Below, piece by piece: positions 10,788 through 19,339 of a stretch of DNA of 64,000 bases (position 1 is its first letter; each line of letters begins with the position of its first letter). Location: positions 434,001-498,000 of the forward strand of contig CANMHT010000002.1 in the NCBI GenBank assembly GCA_947497755.1, given 5' to 3'. The translations under genes were made by a program, and so were the position numbers. Origin of the DNA: an uncultured Polaribacter sp. Its GTDB lineage: Bacteria > Bacteroidota > Bacteroidia > Flavobacteriales > Flavobacteriaceae. Under the pieces are notes generated by a model that was not told the DNA's origin, did not search any database, and saw only the letters and a program-made list of their open reading frames with translations.

Positions 10788-11195
10788 ATGCTTTCTAAGA
10801 AAACCAAATATGGATTAAAGGCACTTACGTTTATCGCCAAAAGAGAAGATAAGAGTCCAGTACAAATAGCAACTATTGCTACAGCAGAAAATATTTCTCA
10901 TAAATATTTAGAAAGTATTTTGTTGTCGCTACGTAAAGCAGGTTTTTTAGGTTCTAAAAAAGGTAAAGGTGGTGGATATTATTTATTAAAGGATGCTTCA
11001 GAAATTTTAATGACTGATGTGATTCGTATTTTAGAAGGCCCAATTGCAATGCTACCTTGTGTTAGTTTAAATTTTTACGAAAAGTGCGATGACTGTCCTG
11101 ATGAAAATGCTTGTTCAGTACATAAATTAATGATTCAAGTTAGAGACAATACCTTGCATGTTCTTAGAAATAATACACTTGCAGATATTATTTAA
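10788..11195 (+). CDS. Rrf2-family transcriptional regulator
   Basis: 135-residue winged-helix regulator starting MLSKKTKYGLKAL, the standard Rrf2 N-terminus, with recognition-helix region SHKYLESILLSLRKAGFL and the GKGGGYYLLK wing. Four cysteines (91, 100, 103, 109) are spaced as in the Fe-S-binding IscR/NsrR types, though Bacteroidota CymR-like members share similar spacing. Placed between the metZ gene and the cys operon, it is the natural candidate regulator of sulfur assimilation, sensing either an Fe-S cluster or cysteine status. Which signal it reads is not visible. Confidence 0.9.
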   Translation: MLSKKTKYGLKALTFIAKREDKSPVQIATIATAENISHKYLESILLSLRKAGFLGSKKGKGGGYYLLKDASEILMTDVIRILEGPIAMLPCVSLNFYEKCDDCPDENACSVHKLMIQVRDNTLHVLRNNTLADII

Positions 11196-11223
11196 ATTCC
11201 AATAAGCTTACAAAGAATAATTT

Positions 11224-11249
11224 AACACTTTTTTTATTAAAAAAGTGTT
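11224..11249 (+). terminator. Hairpin after the Rrf2 gene
   Basis: Inverted repeat AACACTTTTTT / AAAAAAGTGTT with a 4-nt loop (TATT), 28 bases after the Rrf2 stop codon. It lacks a T-run after the stem. It overlaps the -33 element of the next promoter, so it may instead be an operator. Confidence 0.45.
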
Positions 11250-11277
11250 GTCTAATTAAAAATGATGTATACATTTG
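11248..11277 (+). promoter_or_regulatory. Promoter of the cys operon
   Basis: TTG (11248-11250), exactly 19 bases, then TACATTTG (11270-11277): a full match to the Bacteroidota housekeeping promoter. Transcription should start near 11284, at the edge of the palindrome described next. Confidence 0.8.
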
Positions 11278-11284
11278 CATTCAA

Positions 11285-11313
11285 AACCTAGTAATCCGAT
11301 AGGGTAATAGGTT
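11285..11313 (+). promoter_or_regulatory. Imperfect palindrome at the cys transcription start, candidate Rrf2 operator
   Basis: Arms AACCTAGTAATCC and GGGTAATAGGTT flank GATA, symmetric at most positions. It starts about eight bases after the -7 element and ends 17 bases before the DUF2061 ATG, a position suited to repressor binding. The upstream gene encodes an Rrf2 regulator, a family that binds such dyads. An RNA hairpin is the alternative. Confidence 0.55.
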
Positions 11314-11329
11314 TATTTAATTTGAAAGA

Positions 11330-11581
11330 ATGATTTTAAGTCAGAAAACAATACATAAAACAAGTTTTGAAAAAGATAAAATATCAGAAAAGCCAATAAG
11401 AAGTATTGCTAAATCTGTTAGTTGGAGAGTAGTAGGAACTATGGATACAATTCTTATTTCTTGGTTGATTACAGATAAATTAAGTATTGCTTTTTCTATT
11501 GGAACTATAGAATTAATAACAAAAATGATTTTATACTTTTTTCACGAAAGAGTATGGAACGCCATAAAATGGGGTAAATAA
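11330..11581 (+). CDS. DUF2061 small membrane protein
   Basis: 83 residues matching DUF2061: RSIAKSVSWRVVGTMDTILISWLIT, then SIGTIELITKMILYFFHERVWNAI. Two hydrophobic segments (~33-48 and ~50-70) suggest an inner-membrane protein. Its function is unknown. As first gene of a sulfate-reduction operon, with its stop codon overlapping the cysH ATG by one base (TAATG), it is probably linked to sulfur assimilation, for example as a transport or assembly helper. No transporter for sulfate is otherwise present in this block. Confidence 0.85.
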   Translation: MILSQKTIHKTSFEKDKISEKPIRSIAKSVSWRVVGTMDTILISWLITDKLSIAFSIGTIELITKMILYFFHERVWNAIKWGK

Positions 11582-12198
11582 TGAATGAGAAGAAGTTGAA
11601 AATAATAAATGAGAACTTAAGAGAAAAATCACCTGAAGAAATTGTAGAATGGGCATTAGAAAAATCGAAAAGACCCATAATAACTACAAATTTTAGACCA
11701 TACGAAAGTGCATTACTGCATTTAGTTAGTCAAAAGAAAAAGAATATCAAGATCATTTGGTGCGATACAGGTTATAATACTTTACAAACCTATAAGCATG
11801 CAGAAGATCTTATTAAAAGATTGGAGTTAAACATTCATTTATATGTACCAAAGCAAACAGTTGCGTACCGAAATAGTGTTATGGGAATACCAACATTAGA
11901 AGATAAAAATCACGAGTTGTTTACTAAACAAGTTAAGTTAGAACCTTTTCGTAGAGCTATGGAAGAACATCAACCAGATATTTGGTTTACCAATCTAAGA
12001 AAAGGGCAAACTGCTTTTAGAAATACCATTGATATTGTTTCAAAAGATACAAATGGAGTCTTAAAAATAAGTCCATTTTATCACTGGTCAGATGAAGAAT
12101 TAGACAGCTATTTATTAGAAAGAAATATACCAAATGAGTTCACCTATTTTGATCCTACAAAAGTGGAGAATAATAGAGAGTGTGGATTACATAATTAA
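11581..12198 (+). CDS. cysH: Phosphoadenylyl/adenylyl-sulfate reductase
   Basis: 205-residue PAPS-reductase-family protein that reduces activated sulfate to sulfite using thioredoxin or glutaredoxin. TTNFRPYESALLHL and IIWCDTGYNTLQTYK form the nucleotide-binding part, RKGQTAFR the sulfate-binding loop, and ECGLHN at the C-terminus contains the catalytic Cys201. The paired cysteines that bind the 4Fe-4S cluster in APS-type reductases are absent, which fits the PAPS type. Yet no APS kinase gene or CysC domain is present in this operon, so the substrate (APS or PAPS) is open. Confidence 0.9.
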   Translation: MNEKKLKIINENLREKSPEEIVEWALEKSKRPIITTNFRPYESALLHLVSQKKKNIKIIWCDTGYNTLQTYKHAEDLIKRLELNIHLYVPKQTVAYRNSVMGIPTLEDKNHELFTKQVKLEPFRRAMEEHQPDIWFTNLRKGQTAFRNTIDIVSKDTNGVLKISPFYHWSDEELDSYLLERNIPNEFTYFDPTKVENNRECGLHN

Positions 12199-12204
12199 TG
12201 AGAA

Positions 12205-13107
12205 ATGAAAGATATTTTACAAGGAAACGCACTAGAAAGTGAAGCCATATATATATTTAGGGAAGTAGTCGCGCAATTTGAAAAACCAGTGTTATTATTT
12301 TCAGGAGGAAAAGACAGTATAACACTGGTGCGACTAGCACAAAAAGCATTTTATCCTGCTAAAATTCCATTCCCACTTTTACATATTGATACTGGGCATA
12401 ACTTTTCAGAAACGATAGAATTTCGAGACCGATTGGTAAAAGAATTGGGTGTAGAATTAATTGTTAGAATGGTGCAAGATACCATTGATAGTGGAAAAGT
12501 AAAGGAAGAAACAGGTAAGTATGCAAGTAGAAACTTATTGCAAACAGAAACCCTGTTAGATGCCATTGAAGAGTTTGGATTTGATGCTTGTATTGGAGGA
12601 GCAAGAAGAGATGAAGAAAAAGCAAGAGCCAAAGAGCGAATCTTTTCTGTGAGAGATGATTTTGGGCAATGGGACGAAAAAAATCAACGTCCAGAATTGT
12701 TTGATATGCTTAATGGTAGAATTGATTTAGGACAAAATGTACGTGTGTTTCCAATTTCTAATTGGACCGAGTTAGATGTTTGGTCTTATATAGAAAAAGA
12801 GAAGATAGAGATTCCGTCTATTTATTTTGCACACAAGCGAGCTACTTTTTTAAGAGACGGGTTTATTTGGTCGGCTTCTGATGATATTGTGTATAGAGAA
12901 GAAAACGAAGAGATTATTGAGCGAATGGTTCGATTTAGAACAGTAGGTGATATGAGTTGTACAGCTGCAGTATTATCAGAAGCAAAAGATATTGCAACTG
13001 TTGTGGATGAGATTAGAGGATCTTCTATCTCTGAAAGAGGAGCCAGAATTGATGACCAGCGATCAGAAGCAGCTATGGAAAAGCGTAAACAACAAGGATA
13101 TTTTTAA
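12205..13107 (+). CDS. cysD: Sulfate adenylyltransferase subunit 2
   Basis: 300 residues, the PP-loop ATPase subunit of ATP sulfurylase that makes APS from ATP and sulfate with CysN. FSGGKDSITLVRLAQKAF is the PP-loop; HIDTGHNF, CIGGARRDEEKARAKERIFS and the closing AAMEKRKQQGYF are conserved CysD segments. It begins seven bases after the cysH stop and is followed by cysN, the GTPase partner. Confidence 0.97.
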   Translation: MKDILQGNALESEAIYIFREVVAQFEKPVLLFSGGKDSITLVRLAQKAFYPAKIPFPLLHIDTGHNFSETIEFRDRLVKELGVELIVRMVQDTIDSGKVKEETGKYASRNLLQTETLLDAIEEFGFDACIGGARRDEEKARAKERIFSVRDDFGQWDEKNQRPELFDMLNGRIDLGQNVRVFPISNWTELDVWSYIEKEKIEIPSIYFAHKRATFLRDGFIWSASDDIVYREENEEIIERMVRFRTVGDMSCTAAVLSEAKDIATVVDEIRGSSISERGARIDDQRSEAAMEKRKQQGYF

Positions 13108-13144
13108 ATCGAGTTAAGAAAAAGAGAAAAGAAAGAATCAAAAA

Positions 13145-14392
13145 ATGAAAGTAGTAAAAATAGCAACAGCAGGAAGCGTTGATGATGGTAAAAGTACCTT
13201 AATTGGGCGTCTTTTATACGACACAAATTCCTTAACTGAAGATAAATTACAAGCAATTGAAGAGAAAAGTAAACAGCGAGGATTTGATTATTTGGATTTT
13301 TCTTTGGCAACAGATGGACTAGTGGCAGAAAGAGAACAAGGAATAACCATAGATGTAGCACATATTTATTTCTCTACAGCAAGTACAAGTTTTATTATAG
13401 CTGATACTCCAGGTCATATTGAATATACAAGAAATATGGTAACTGGCGCTTCTACATCTCAAGCTTCAATTGTACTAATTGATGCTAGAAAAGGAGTAGT
13501 TGAGCAAACCTATCGTCATTTTTTTATCAATAATTTATTGAGATTAAAAAATGTAATTATTGCTATCAATAAAATGGATTTGGTAGACTATTCTGAAGAG
13601 GTTTTCAACCAAATAAAAGAAGAGATTACTTCTTTAGCAAGTAAAAGTAATCACAAAAACCAAGAGTTAACCTTTGTGCCATTATCGGCATTGCAAGGAG
13701 ACAATGTGGTGATTGCTTCAGAGAAAATGTCTTGGTATGAAGGAAAAACCTTGTTAGAGAATTTAGAGGAATTAGCACAAAAAGATGAGCAAGAAAATGC
13801 ACAAGCGCGTTTTCCAATCCAAACAGTAATTCGACCTAAAACAGAAAAACACCATGATTTTAGAGGCTATGCTGGGAAAATTTATGGAGGAGAATTAGCT
13901 GTTGGAGATGAGGTTGTTGTATTGCCTTCAGAAACAAAATCTACCATTAAGGGTATTTATTTTTTTGATGAAGAATATCAAAAAGCTACTCAGGGTAGTT
14001 CAGTAACCATCACTTTAGAAAACGATGTAAATATTAGTAGAGGAGATATGTTAGTGAAAAAAAATGAACTCCCAAATGTAGCTAAAGAACTTAGTGCAAC
14101 CATTTGTTGGATGGATAAAACACCGTTAACCACTTCTCAAAAATATTATCTAAAACATGGAGTACACGATGTGCAAGCCAAAATTATAAGCTTAAACGAA
14201 ACTATAAAAACAGATTTTTCTGGAAAAGAAAAAGCACCTTCACAATTAGTATTGAATGAAATTGGAGAAGTAGACTTAAAACTAAGTAAACCACTTTTTT
14301 TTGATGCTTATGAAAAGAACAAAGCCAATGGTGCTTTTATTTTAATTAATCCTAAAACGAATACCACTGCAGGAGTTGGTTTTATCAACTAG
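13145..14392 (+). CDS. cysN: Sulfate adenylyltransferase subunit 1 (GTPase)
   Basis: 415-residue elongation-factor-like GTPase that couples GTP hydrolysis to APS synthesis by CysD. G1 is GSVDDGKSTLIGRLL, G2 EREQGITIDVAH, G3 DTPGHIEYTRNM and G4 NKMDL, followed by EF-Tu-type beta-barrels. It ends at NTTAGVGFIN without a CysC kinase extension, so it does not phosphorylate APS. It lies 37 bases after cysD and 18 before the sulfite reductase gene. Confidence 0.96.
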   Translation: MKVVKIATAGSVDDGKSTLIGRLLYDTNSLTEDKLQAIEEKSKQRGFDYLDFSLATDGLVAEREQGITIDVAHIYFSTASTSFIIADTPGHIEYTRNMVTGASTSQASIVLIDARKGVVEQTYRHFFINNLLRLKNVIIAINKMDLVDYSEEVFNQIKEEITSLASKSNHKNQELTFVPLSALQGDNVVIASEKMSWYEGKTLLENLEELAQKDEQENAQARFPIQTVIRPKTEKHHDFRGYAGKIYGGELAVGDEVVVLPSETKSTIKGIYFFDEEYQKATQGSSVTITLENDVNISRGDMLVKKNELPNVAKELSATICWMDKTPLTTSQKYYLKHGVHDVQAKIISLNETIKTDFSGKEKAPSQLVLNEIGEVDLKLSKPLFFDAYEKNKANGAFILINPKTNTTAGVGFIN

Positions 14393-14410
14393 CTCTATAA
14401 TCAACCAAAA

Positions 14411-16519
14411 ATGCAAAGCTTTAGAACCGAGATTGAAAACCCGATTGTAGAAAAAGATATTCTGGAATTGGAAAGAAAAATACGTCTTTTTCACGAAGGA
14501 AAAATTGATGAAGAACGCTTTAGAAGCCTCCGTTTAGCTAGAGGAGTTTATGGACAACGTCAATTTGGAGTTCAGATGATACGTATCAAACTTCCTTACG
14601 GAAAAGTAACCAGCGAACAGTTGCATAGAATTGCAGATGTTTCTGATGAATATTCAAGAGGGAGATTGCATATAACAACACGTCAAGACATTCAAATTCA
14701 CCATGTAAGTTTGGATAGGACACCTGAGTTATGGGCACAATTAGAAAAAGATGATATCACATTAAGAGAAGCGTGTGGAAATGCTGTAAGAAATATTACA
14801 GCATCAGAAACCGCAGGAATTGACCCCGAAGAACCTTTTGATGTGACTCCATATGCACATGCAACGTTTCAATTCTTTTTACGAAATCCAATTTGTCAAG
14901 AAATGGGAAGGAAGTTTAAAATCTCATTTTCTGCATCTGATAAAGATTCGGCATTAAGTTATATGCATGATTTAGGTTTTATAGCCAAATTAAAAGTAGT
15001 TGAAGGAAAAACATACAAAGGTTTTAAAGTATTATTAGCAGGAGGTTTAGGCTCTCAACCAAGACATGCAGATGTAATGTTTGAGTTTTTAGAAGAAGAA
15101 AAACTAATTCCGACTATTGAAGGAGTTTTACGAGTCTTTGATAGGTATGGAGAACGTACCAAAAGAGCAAAAGCACGACTAAAGTTTTTAGTAAAAGAAA
15201 TTGGTTTACCCGCTTTTTTAGATTTGGTTGCTCAAGAAAGAAATGCCTTGGCATACCAAGAATATCCTATTGATTGCAGTGCTTTTGAAAAACCAATAGA
15301 GTTTAATTCGATAAAAACACCTCAGATTTTTATCAAAGACAAAGTTGCTTTTGAAAACTGGAAATCATCCAATGTAATAGCTCAAAAGCAAGAAGGTTTA
15401 TTTGCTATCGGAATCAAAGTAAAATTAGGAGATTTTTATACAGACAAAGCAAGAAAACTTGCTGATTTGATAAAAAAGTTTGCCGCTAATGAATTGCGAT
15501 TTACATTGAGACAAAATATTCTCATTAGACATATAAGAGAAGAGTTGCTCCCATTGTTTTATCAAGAGTTAAAAGACCTTGGTTTTACACAATTAGGGTA
15601 TAAAAGTACTGCAGATATTACTGCGTGTCCAGGAACTGATACTTGTAATTTAGGAATAGCAAGTAGCACAGGAATTGCTGTAGAACTAGAAAATGTATTG
15701 CAGAATGAATATCCTGCTTATTTAAATAATAAAGACATCACCATTAAAATTAGTGGTTGTATGAATGCTTGTGGACAACACAATATGGCACATATTGGTT
15801 TTCAGGGAATGACAATCAAGTCAGGGAAATTAATTGCTCCAGCTTTACAGGTTTTATTAGGAGGCGGTACTTTAGGAAATGGTCAAGGAAGATTTGCAGA
15901 TAAATTAGTAAAAATACCAAGTAAAAGAGGGCCACAAGCCTTACGAATACTATTAAATGATTTTGAAAAACATCGAATAGAAAATGAAACATTTCTTAAT
16001 TATTATGATAGAAATGGAAAAACGTATTTCTACGATTTATTAAAAGCATTAACCGATAGTACAAATCTTACAGAAGATGATTTTATAGATTGGGGACACA
16101 ACGAAAAATACATCAAAGCAATTGGTGTAGGTGAATGTGCTGGAGTAGTGATTGATTTAGTAGCAACATTATTATTTGAAAGCGAAGAGAAAATAGACAA
16201 TGCAACAGCTGCATTAAAAGAACAACAATGGTCTGATAGTATTTATTATTCGTATACGGCTTTTGTAAATACAGCAAAGGCGTTGTTAACATCTATTCAA
16301 GTAAAAACCAATAGTCAAAGTTTAATAATTAAAAATTTTGACGAACATTTTGTTGCTAAAGGAATATTTTCATTGTCATCATCATTTTCTGAACTGATTT
16401 ACCAAATCAATAAAAATCAACCAACGGAAGTATTTGCAAAAAGCTATTTAGAAAAAGCCAAAGAGTTTTATAAGCAAGCGGATAAGTATCGCACTAAAAA
16501 ATTAGATCATGCAACTTAA
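14411..16519 (+). CDS. Ferredoxin-type sulfite reductase haemoprotein with C-terminal HEPN-like domain
   Basis: 702 residues. Residues 1-~545 are a sirohaem / 4Fe-4S nitrite/sulfite reductase: RGVYGQRQFG and TTRQDIQIHH in the first half, and cluster cysteines 406, 412 (CPGTDTC) and 450, 454 (CMNAC) in the second. The cys operon makes sulfite the likely substrate, reduced to sulfide with electrons from the ferredoxin encoded downstream. Residues ~570-702 are an all-helical extension (GVGECAGVVIDLVATLLFE, SDSIYYSYTAFVNTAKALL, YLEKAKEFYKQAD) that looks like a HEPN domain; its role here is unknown. The stop overlaps the next gene by 11 bases. Confidence 0.9.
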   Translation: MQSFRTEIENPIVEKDILELERKIRLFHEGKIDEERFRSLRLARGVYGQRQFGVQMIRIKLPYGKVTSEQLHRIADVSDEYSRGRLHITTRQDIQIHHVSLDRTPELWAQLEKDDITLREACGNAVRNITASETAGIDPEEPFDVTPYAHATFQFFLRNPICQEMGRKFKISFSASDKDSALSYMHDLGFIAKLKVVEGKTYKGFKVLLAGGLGSQPRHADVMFEFLEEEKLIPTIEGVLRVFDRYGERTKRAKARLKFLVKEIGLPAFLDLVAQERNALAYQEYPIDCSAFEKPIEFNSIKTPQIFIKDKVAFENWKSSNVIAQKQEGLFAIGIKVKLGDFYTDKARKLADLIKKFAANELRFTLRQNILIRHIREELLPLFYQELKDLGFTQLGYKSTADITACPGTDTCNLGIASSTGIAVELENVLQNEYPAYLNNKDITIKISGCMNACGQHNMAHIGFQGMTIKSGKLIAPALQVLLGGGTLGNGQGRFADKLVKIPSKRGPQALRILLNDFEKHRIENETFLNYYDRNGKTYFYDLLKALTDSTNLTEDDFIDWGHNEKYIKAIGVGECAGVVIDLVATLLFESEEKIDNATAALKEQQWSDSIYYSYTAFVNTAKALLTSIQVKTNSQSLIIKNFDEHFVAKGIFSLSSSFSELIYQINKNQPTEVFAKSYLEKAKEFYKQADKYRTKKLDHAT

Positions 16520-17285
16520 AAAAGCACAATTTACATTGATTGGTGCTGGACCGGGAGATCCAGATTTAATTACGGTTAAAGGCGCAAAAGCATTGGCAAC
16601 AGCAGATGTTGTTTTGTACGATGCATTAGCAAATGATCAGTTGTTAGCATATGCACCCAATGCAAAGAAGATATTTGTAGGAAAACGTAAGGGGTATCGT
16701 AGGTATTCGCAAAAAAGAATTAATGAACTAATTGTAGAAAATGCTTTTAATTACGGACATGTAGTTCGATTAAAAGGCGGAGATCCTTTTGTGTTTGGTA
16801 GAGGTTCTGAAGAGATAGATTATGCAGATAACTTCGGAATTCCGATAGAGATTATTTCTGGAATCTCATCTTCTGTTGCTGTGCCAGCTAAACTTGGTAT
16901 TGCGGTAACACAAAGAAATATTGCAAGAAGTTTTTGGGTACTAACTGGTACCGATTCTTATGGAAAATTAGCAAAAGATATACGATTAGCAACACAGTCA
17001 TCAGCAACCATTATTATTTTGATGGGAATGAGTAAACTACCAGAAATTGTACAATTATTTCAGCAAGAAAATAAAGGCGAACAAGCCATAGCAATCATAC
17101 AAAATGGAACATTAGCTACAGAAAAAATAGGTGTTGGAACCATTGATACCATCCAAGAACAAGTAGTACAAAAGAAATTATCTTCTCCAGCAGTAATTGT
17201 TATTGGAGAAGTTGTAAAACAAAGTCACAAATTGAAAAGTTTTTATGAAGAGTTTGTGTTAACAGAAACCTCTAATTTGGAATAA
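16509..17285 (+). CDS. cobA: Uroporphyrinogen-III C-methyltransferase (SUMT)
   Basis: 258 residues. Methylates uroporphyrinogen III twice with SAM to give precorrin-2, the first step towards sirohaem needed by the upstream sulfite reductase. GAGPGDPDLITVKGAKAL is the SAM/substrate motif, followed by VRLKGGDPFVFGRGSEE, ISGISSSVAVPAKLGI and MGMSKLPEI. It starts inside the reductase gene (11-base overlap) and ends two bases before the next sirohaem gene, so the three are translated together. Confidence 0.95.
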   Translation: MQLKKAQFTLIGAGPGDPDLITVKGAKALATADVVLYDALANDQLLAYAPNAKKIFVGKRKGYRRYSQKRINELIVENAFNYGHVVRLKGGDPFVFGRGSEEIDYADNFGIPIEIISGISSSVAVPAKLGIAVTQRNIARSFWVLTGTDSYGKLAKDIRLATQSSATIIILMGMSKLPEIVQLFQQENKGEQAIAIIQNGTLATEKIGVGTIDTIQEQVVQKKLSSPAVIVIGEVVKQSHKLKSFYEEFVLTETSNLE

Positions 17286-17286
17286 G

Positions 17287-17853
17287 ATGAATGAGCTATA
17301 TCCCATATTTTTAAAGGTAAACAAGTTAAAAGTACTAATTGTAGGTGGTGGAAATGTTGCCCTAGAAAAACTAAGTTTTTTAGTGAAGTCGAGTCCAAAT
17401 GCGACAGTAGAATTGTTAGCACCAACTATTAAAGAGGAAGTAAGAAAGCTGGCACAAGAATACCAAATAAATAGCATTGTAAACTCTTACGATAAACACT
17501 TTTTAGAAGGAAAACATATTGTAATTGCAGCAACAAATAATACAGCAGTTAATTTAAAAATACACAAAGATTGTAAAGAGAGAAACCTGTTGGTAAACGT
17601 AGCAGATACTCCAGAGTTATGTGATTTTTATTTGGGTGGAATTGTAACTAAAGGTCAAGTGAAAATAGCAATTTCTACCAATGGAAAATCGCCAACAATG
17701 GCAAAAAGATTACGTCAGTTTTTTGAAGAAGTACTTCCAGATGATCTAAACATTTTGGTAGAGAACTTACACCAATATCGAAAAACTATTAGAGGAGATT
17801 TTGAGAAAAAAGTGGCCTCTTTAAATAAAATAACAGAAACACTAATTAATTAA
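17287..17853 (+). CDS. Precorrin-2 dehydrogenase / sirohydrochlorin ferrochelatase (Met8 type)
   Basis: 188 residues, equal to the N-terminal part of CysG. NAD-binding VLIVGGGNVALEKL, then VAATNN-type strand (VIAATNN) and the NGKSPTMAKRLRQ segment of the family. Oxidises precorrin-2 to sirohydrochlorin and probably inserts iron to give sirohaem. With the adjacent SUMT gene it replaces the fused CysG of enterobacteria. The C-terminal part is short, so a separate chelatase elsewhere in the genome is possible. Confidence 0.88.
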   Translation: MNELYPIFLKVNKLKVLIVGGGNVALEKLSFLVKSSPNATVELLAPTIKEEVRKLAQEYQINSIVNSYDKHFLEGKHIVIAATNNTAVNLKIHKDCKERNLLVNVADTPELCDFYLGGIVTKGQVKIAISTNGKSPTMAKRLRQFFEEVLPDDLNILVENLHQYRKTIRGDFEKKVASLNKITETLIN

Positions 17854-17918
17854 AAATAGGTCGTATAAAGATAGAAGATATAAAAAAATAACTCACTTCT
17901 AAAAGACCAAATCAACCA

Positions 17919-18974
17919 ATGATCACAACAGATATATTAATAATAGGAGCAGGTCCTACAGGATTATTTACTGTTTTTGAAGCAGGATTGTTAAAATTAA
18001 GATGTCATTTAATTGATGCTTTACCACAACCTGGCGGACAATGTTCTGAGATTTATCCTAAAAAACCTATTTATGATATTCCGGCTTATCCAGAAATCTT
18101 AGCAGGAGATTTAACCGATAAGCTTATGGAACAAATCAAGCAATTTGAACCAGGATTCACCTTAGGAGAAAGAGCAGATACTATTGAGAAACAAGAAGAT
18201 GGTAGCTTTATTGTTACTACAAACAAAGGAACAAAACACAAAGCTCCTGTAGTTGCTATTGCTGGCGGATTGGGAAGTTTTGAACCTAGGAAACCTCCGA
18301 TTCCAAATATTGCAGACTTTGAAGATAAAGGAGTCGAATATATGATTCGTGAGCCAGAATTATACAGAGATAAAGATGTAGTTATTGCTGGTGGTGGAGA
18401 TTCTGCATTAGACTGGTCTATCTTTTTAACAGATGTTGCCAAATCGGTAACCTTAGTACATAGAAGAAACGAATTTAGAGGTGCTTTAGATTCTGTAGAT
18501 AGAGTTCAAGAATTAAAAGATCTTGGTAAAATCAACTTAATTACTCCTGCAGAGATTAAAGGAATCATAGGAAAAGACCATGTAGAAGGTGTTGTGGTTT
18601 CTAAGAAAGATCAAGAAGATTACATTTTAGATACCGATCATTTTATTCCGCTATTTGGACTAGCTCCAAAATTAGGTCCAATTGCTAATTGGGGATTAGA
18701 GATCGAAAAGAATGCGATCAAAGTAAACAATGCATTGGATTATCAAACCAATATTCCAGGGATTTATGCTATTGGGGATGTAAATACCTATCCAGGAAAA
18801 TTAAAGTTGATTTTATGTGGTTTCCACGAAGCTACTTTGATGTGTCAGAGTGCTTTTCAACGTATTTTTCCAGATAAGAAATATGTAATGAAATACACAA
18901 CAGTAGGTGGTGTAGATGGTTTTGATGGGACAAGAAAAGAAGCACCAAAAGCAGTAGTTAAAAAGATTGAGTAG
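17919..18974 (+). CDS. Thioredoxin-reductase-like ferredoxin-NAD(P)+ reductase
   Basis: 351-residue flavoprotein of the YumC/FNR2 type. FAD site IIGAGPTGLFTVFEAGL, PQPGGQCSEIYP, NAD(P) site VVIAGGGDSALDWSIFL and C-terminal FAD segment GIYAIGDVNTYPG. It lacks the CxxC redox pair of thioredoxin reductase, which marks it as a ferredoxin reductase. The ferredoxin gene follows 32 bases later, so the pair most likely carries NAD(P)H electrons to the sulfite reductase in the same operon. Confidence 0.9.
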   Translation: MITTDILIIGAGPTGLFTVFEAGLLKLRCHLIDALPQPGGQCSEIYPKKPIYDIPAYPEILAGDLTDKLMEQIKQFEPGFTLGERADTIEKQEDGSFIVTTNKGTKHKAPVVAIAGGLGSFEPRKPPIPNIADFEDKGVEYMIREPELYRDKDVVIAGGGDSALDWSIFLTDVAKSVTLVHRRNEFRGALDSVDRVQELKDLGKINLITPAEIKGIIGKDHVEGVVVSKKDQEDYILDTDHFIPLFGLAPKLGPIANWGLEIEKNAIKVNNALDYQTNIPGIYAIGDVNTYPGKLKLILCGFHEATLMCQSAFQRIFPDKKYVMKYTTVGGVDGFDGTRKEAPKAVVKKIE

Positions 18975-19006
18975 TATACCATTTACTACAACAAAGAAAA
19001 TAAATA

Positions 19007-19327
19007 ATGACAGACGTTACTATAAAAATAACAGACAGAGAAGGTGTCTTACACGAGATTGAAGCACCCACAGATATGGCAATGAACCTAATGGAAGTGG
19101 TTCGTTCTTACGAATTGGCACCAGAAGGAACAATTGGTATTTGTGGAGGAATGGCCATGTGTGCTTCATGTCAATGTTATGTAAAGTCAGATCATGAATT
19201 GCCAGAGATGAGTATGGATGAAGATATGATGTTGTCAGAAGCTTTTCATGTACAAGACAATAGTAGGCTTGGATGTCAAATACAAATTACTCCTGAAATG
19301 GATGGACTGGAAGTAGAATTGGTTTAA
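19007..19327 (+). CDS. 2Fe-2S ferredoxin (adrenodoxin type)
   Basis: 106 residues with cluster ligands Cys46, Cys52, Cys55 and Cys90 (CGGMAMCASC and LGCQI), the C-x5-C-x2-C-xn-C spacing of adrenodoxin/putidaredoxin-type ferredoxins. It is probably the direct electron donor to the sulfite reductase, reduced by the flavoprotein encoded just upstream. Adrenodoxin-like ferredoxins more often serve Fe-S assembly or P450s, so its presence between reductase and cysE genes is informative for its partner. Confidence 0.92.
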   Translation: MTDVTIKITDREGVLHEIEAPTDMAMNLMEVVRSYELAPEGTIGICGGMAMCASCQCYVKSDHELPEMSMDEDMMLSEAFHVQDNSRLGCQIQITPEMDGLEVELV

Positions 19328-19339
19328 AAGTATTGAAAA

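Noticed and set aside
12351..12632. Antisense open frame opposite cysD, and similar antisense frames over other genes
   Set aside because: They mirror strongly coding genes in low-G+C DNA and show no motifs, signals or own promoters.
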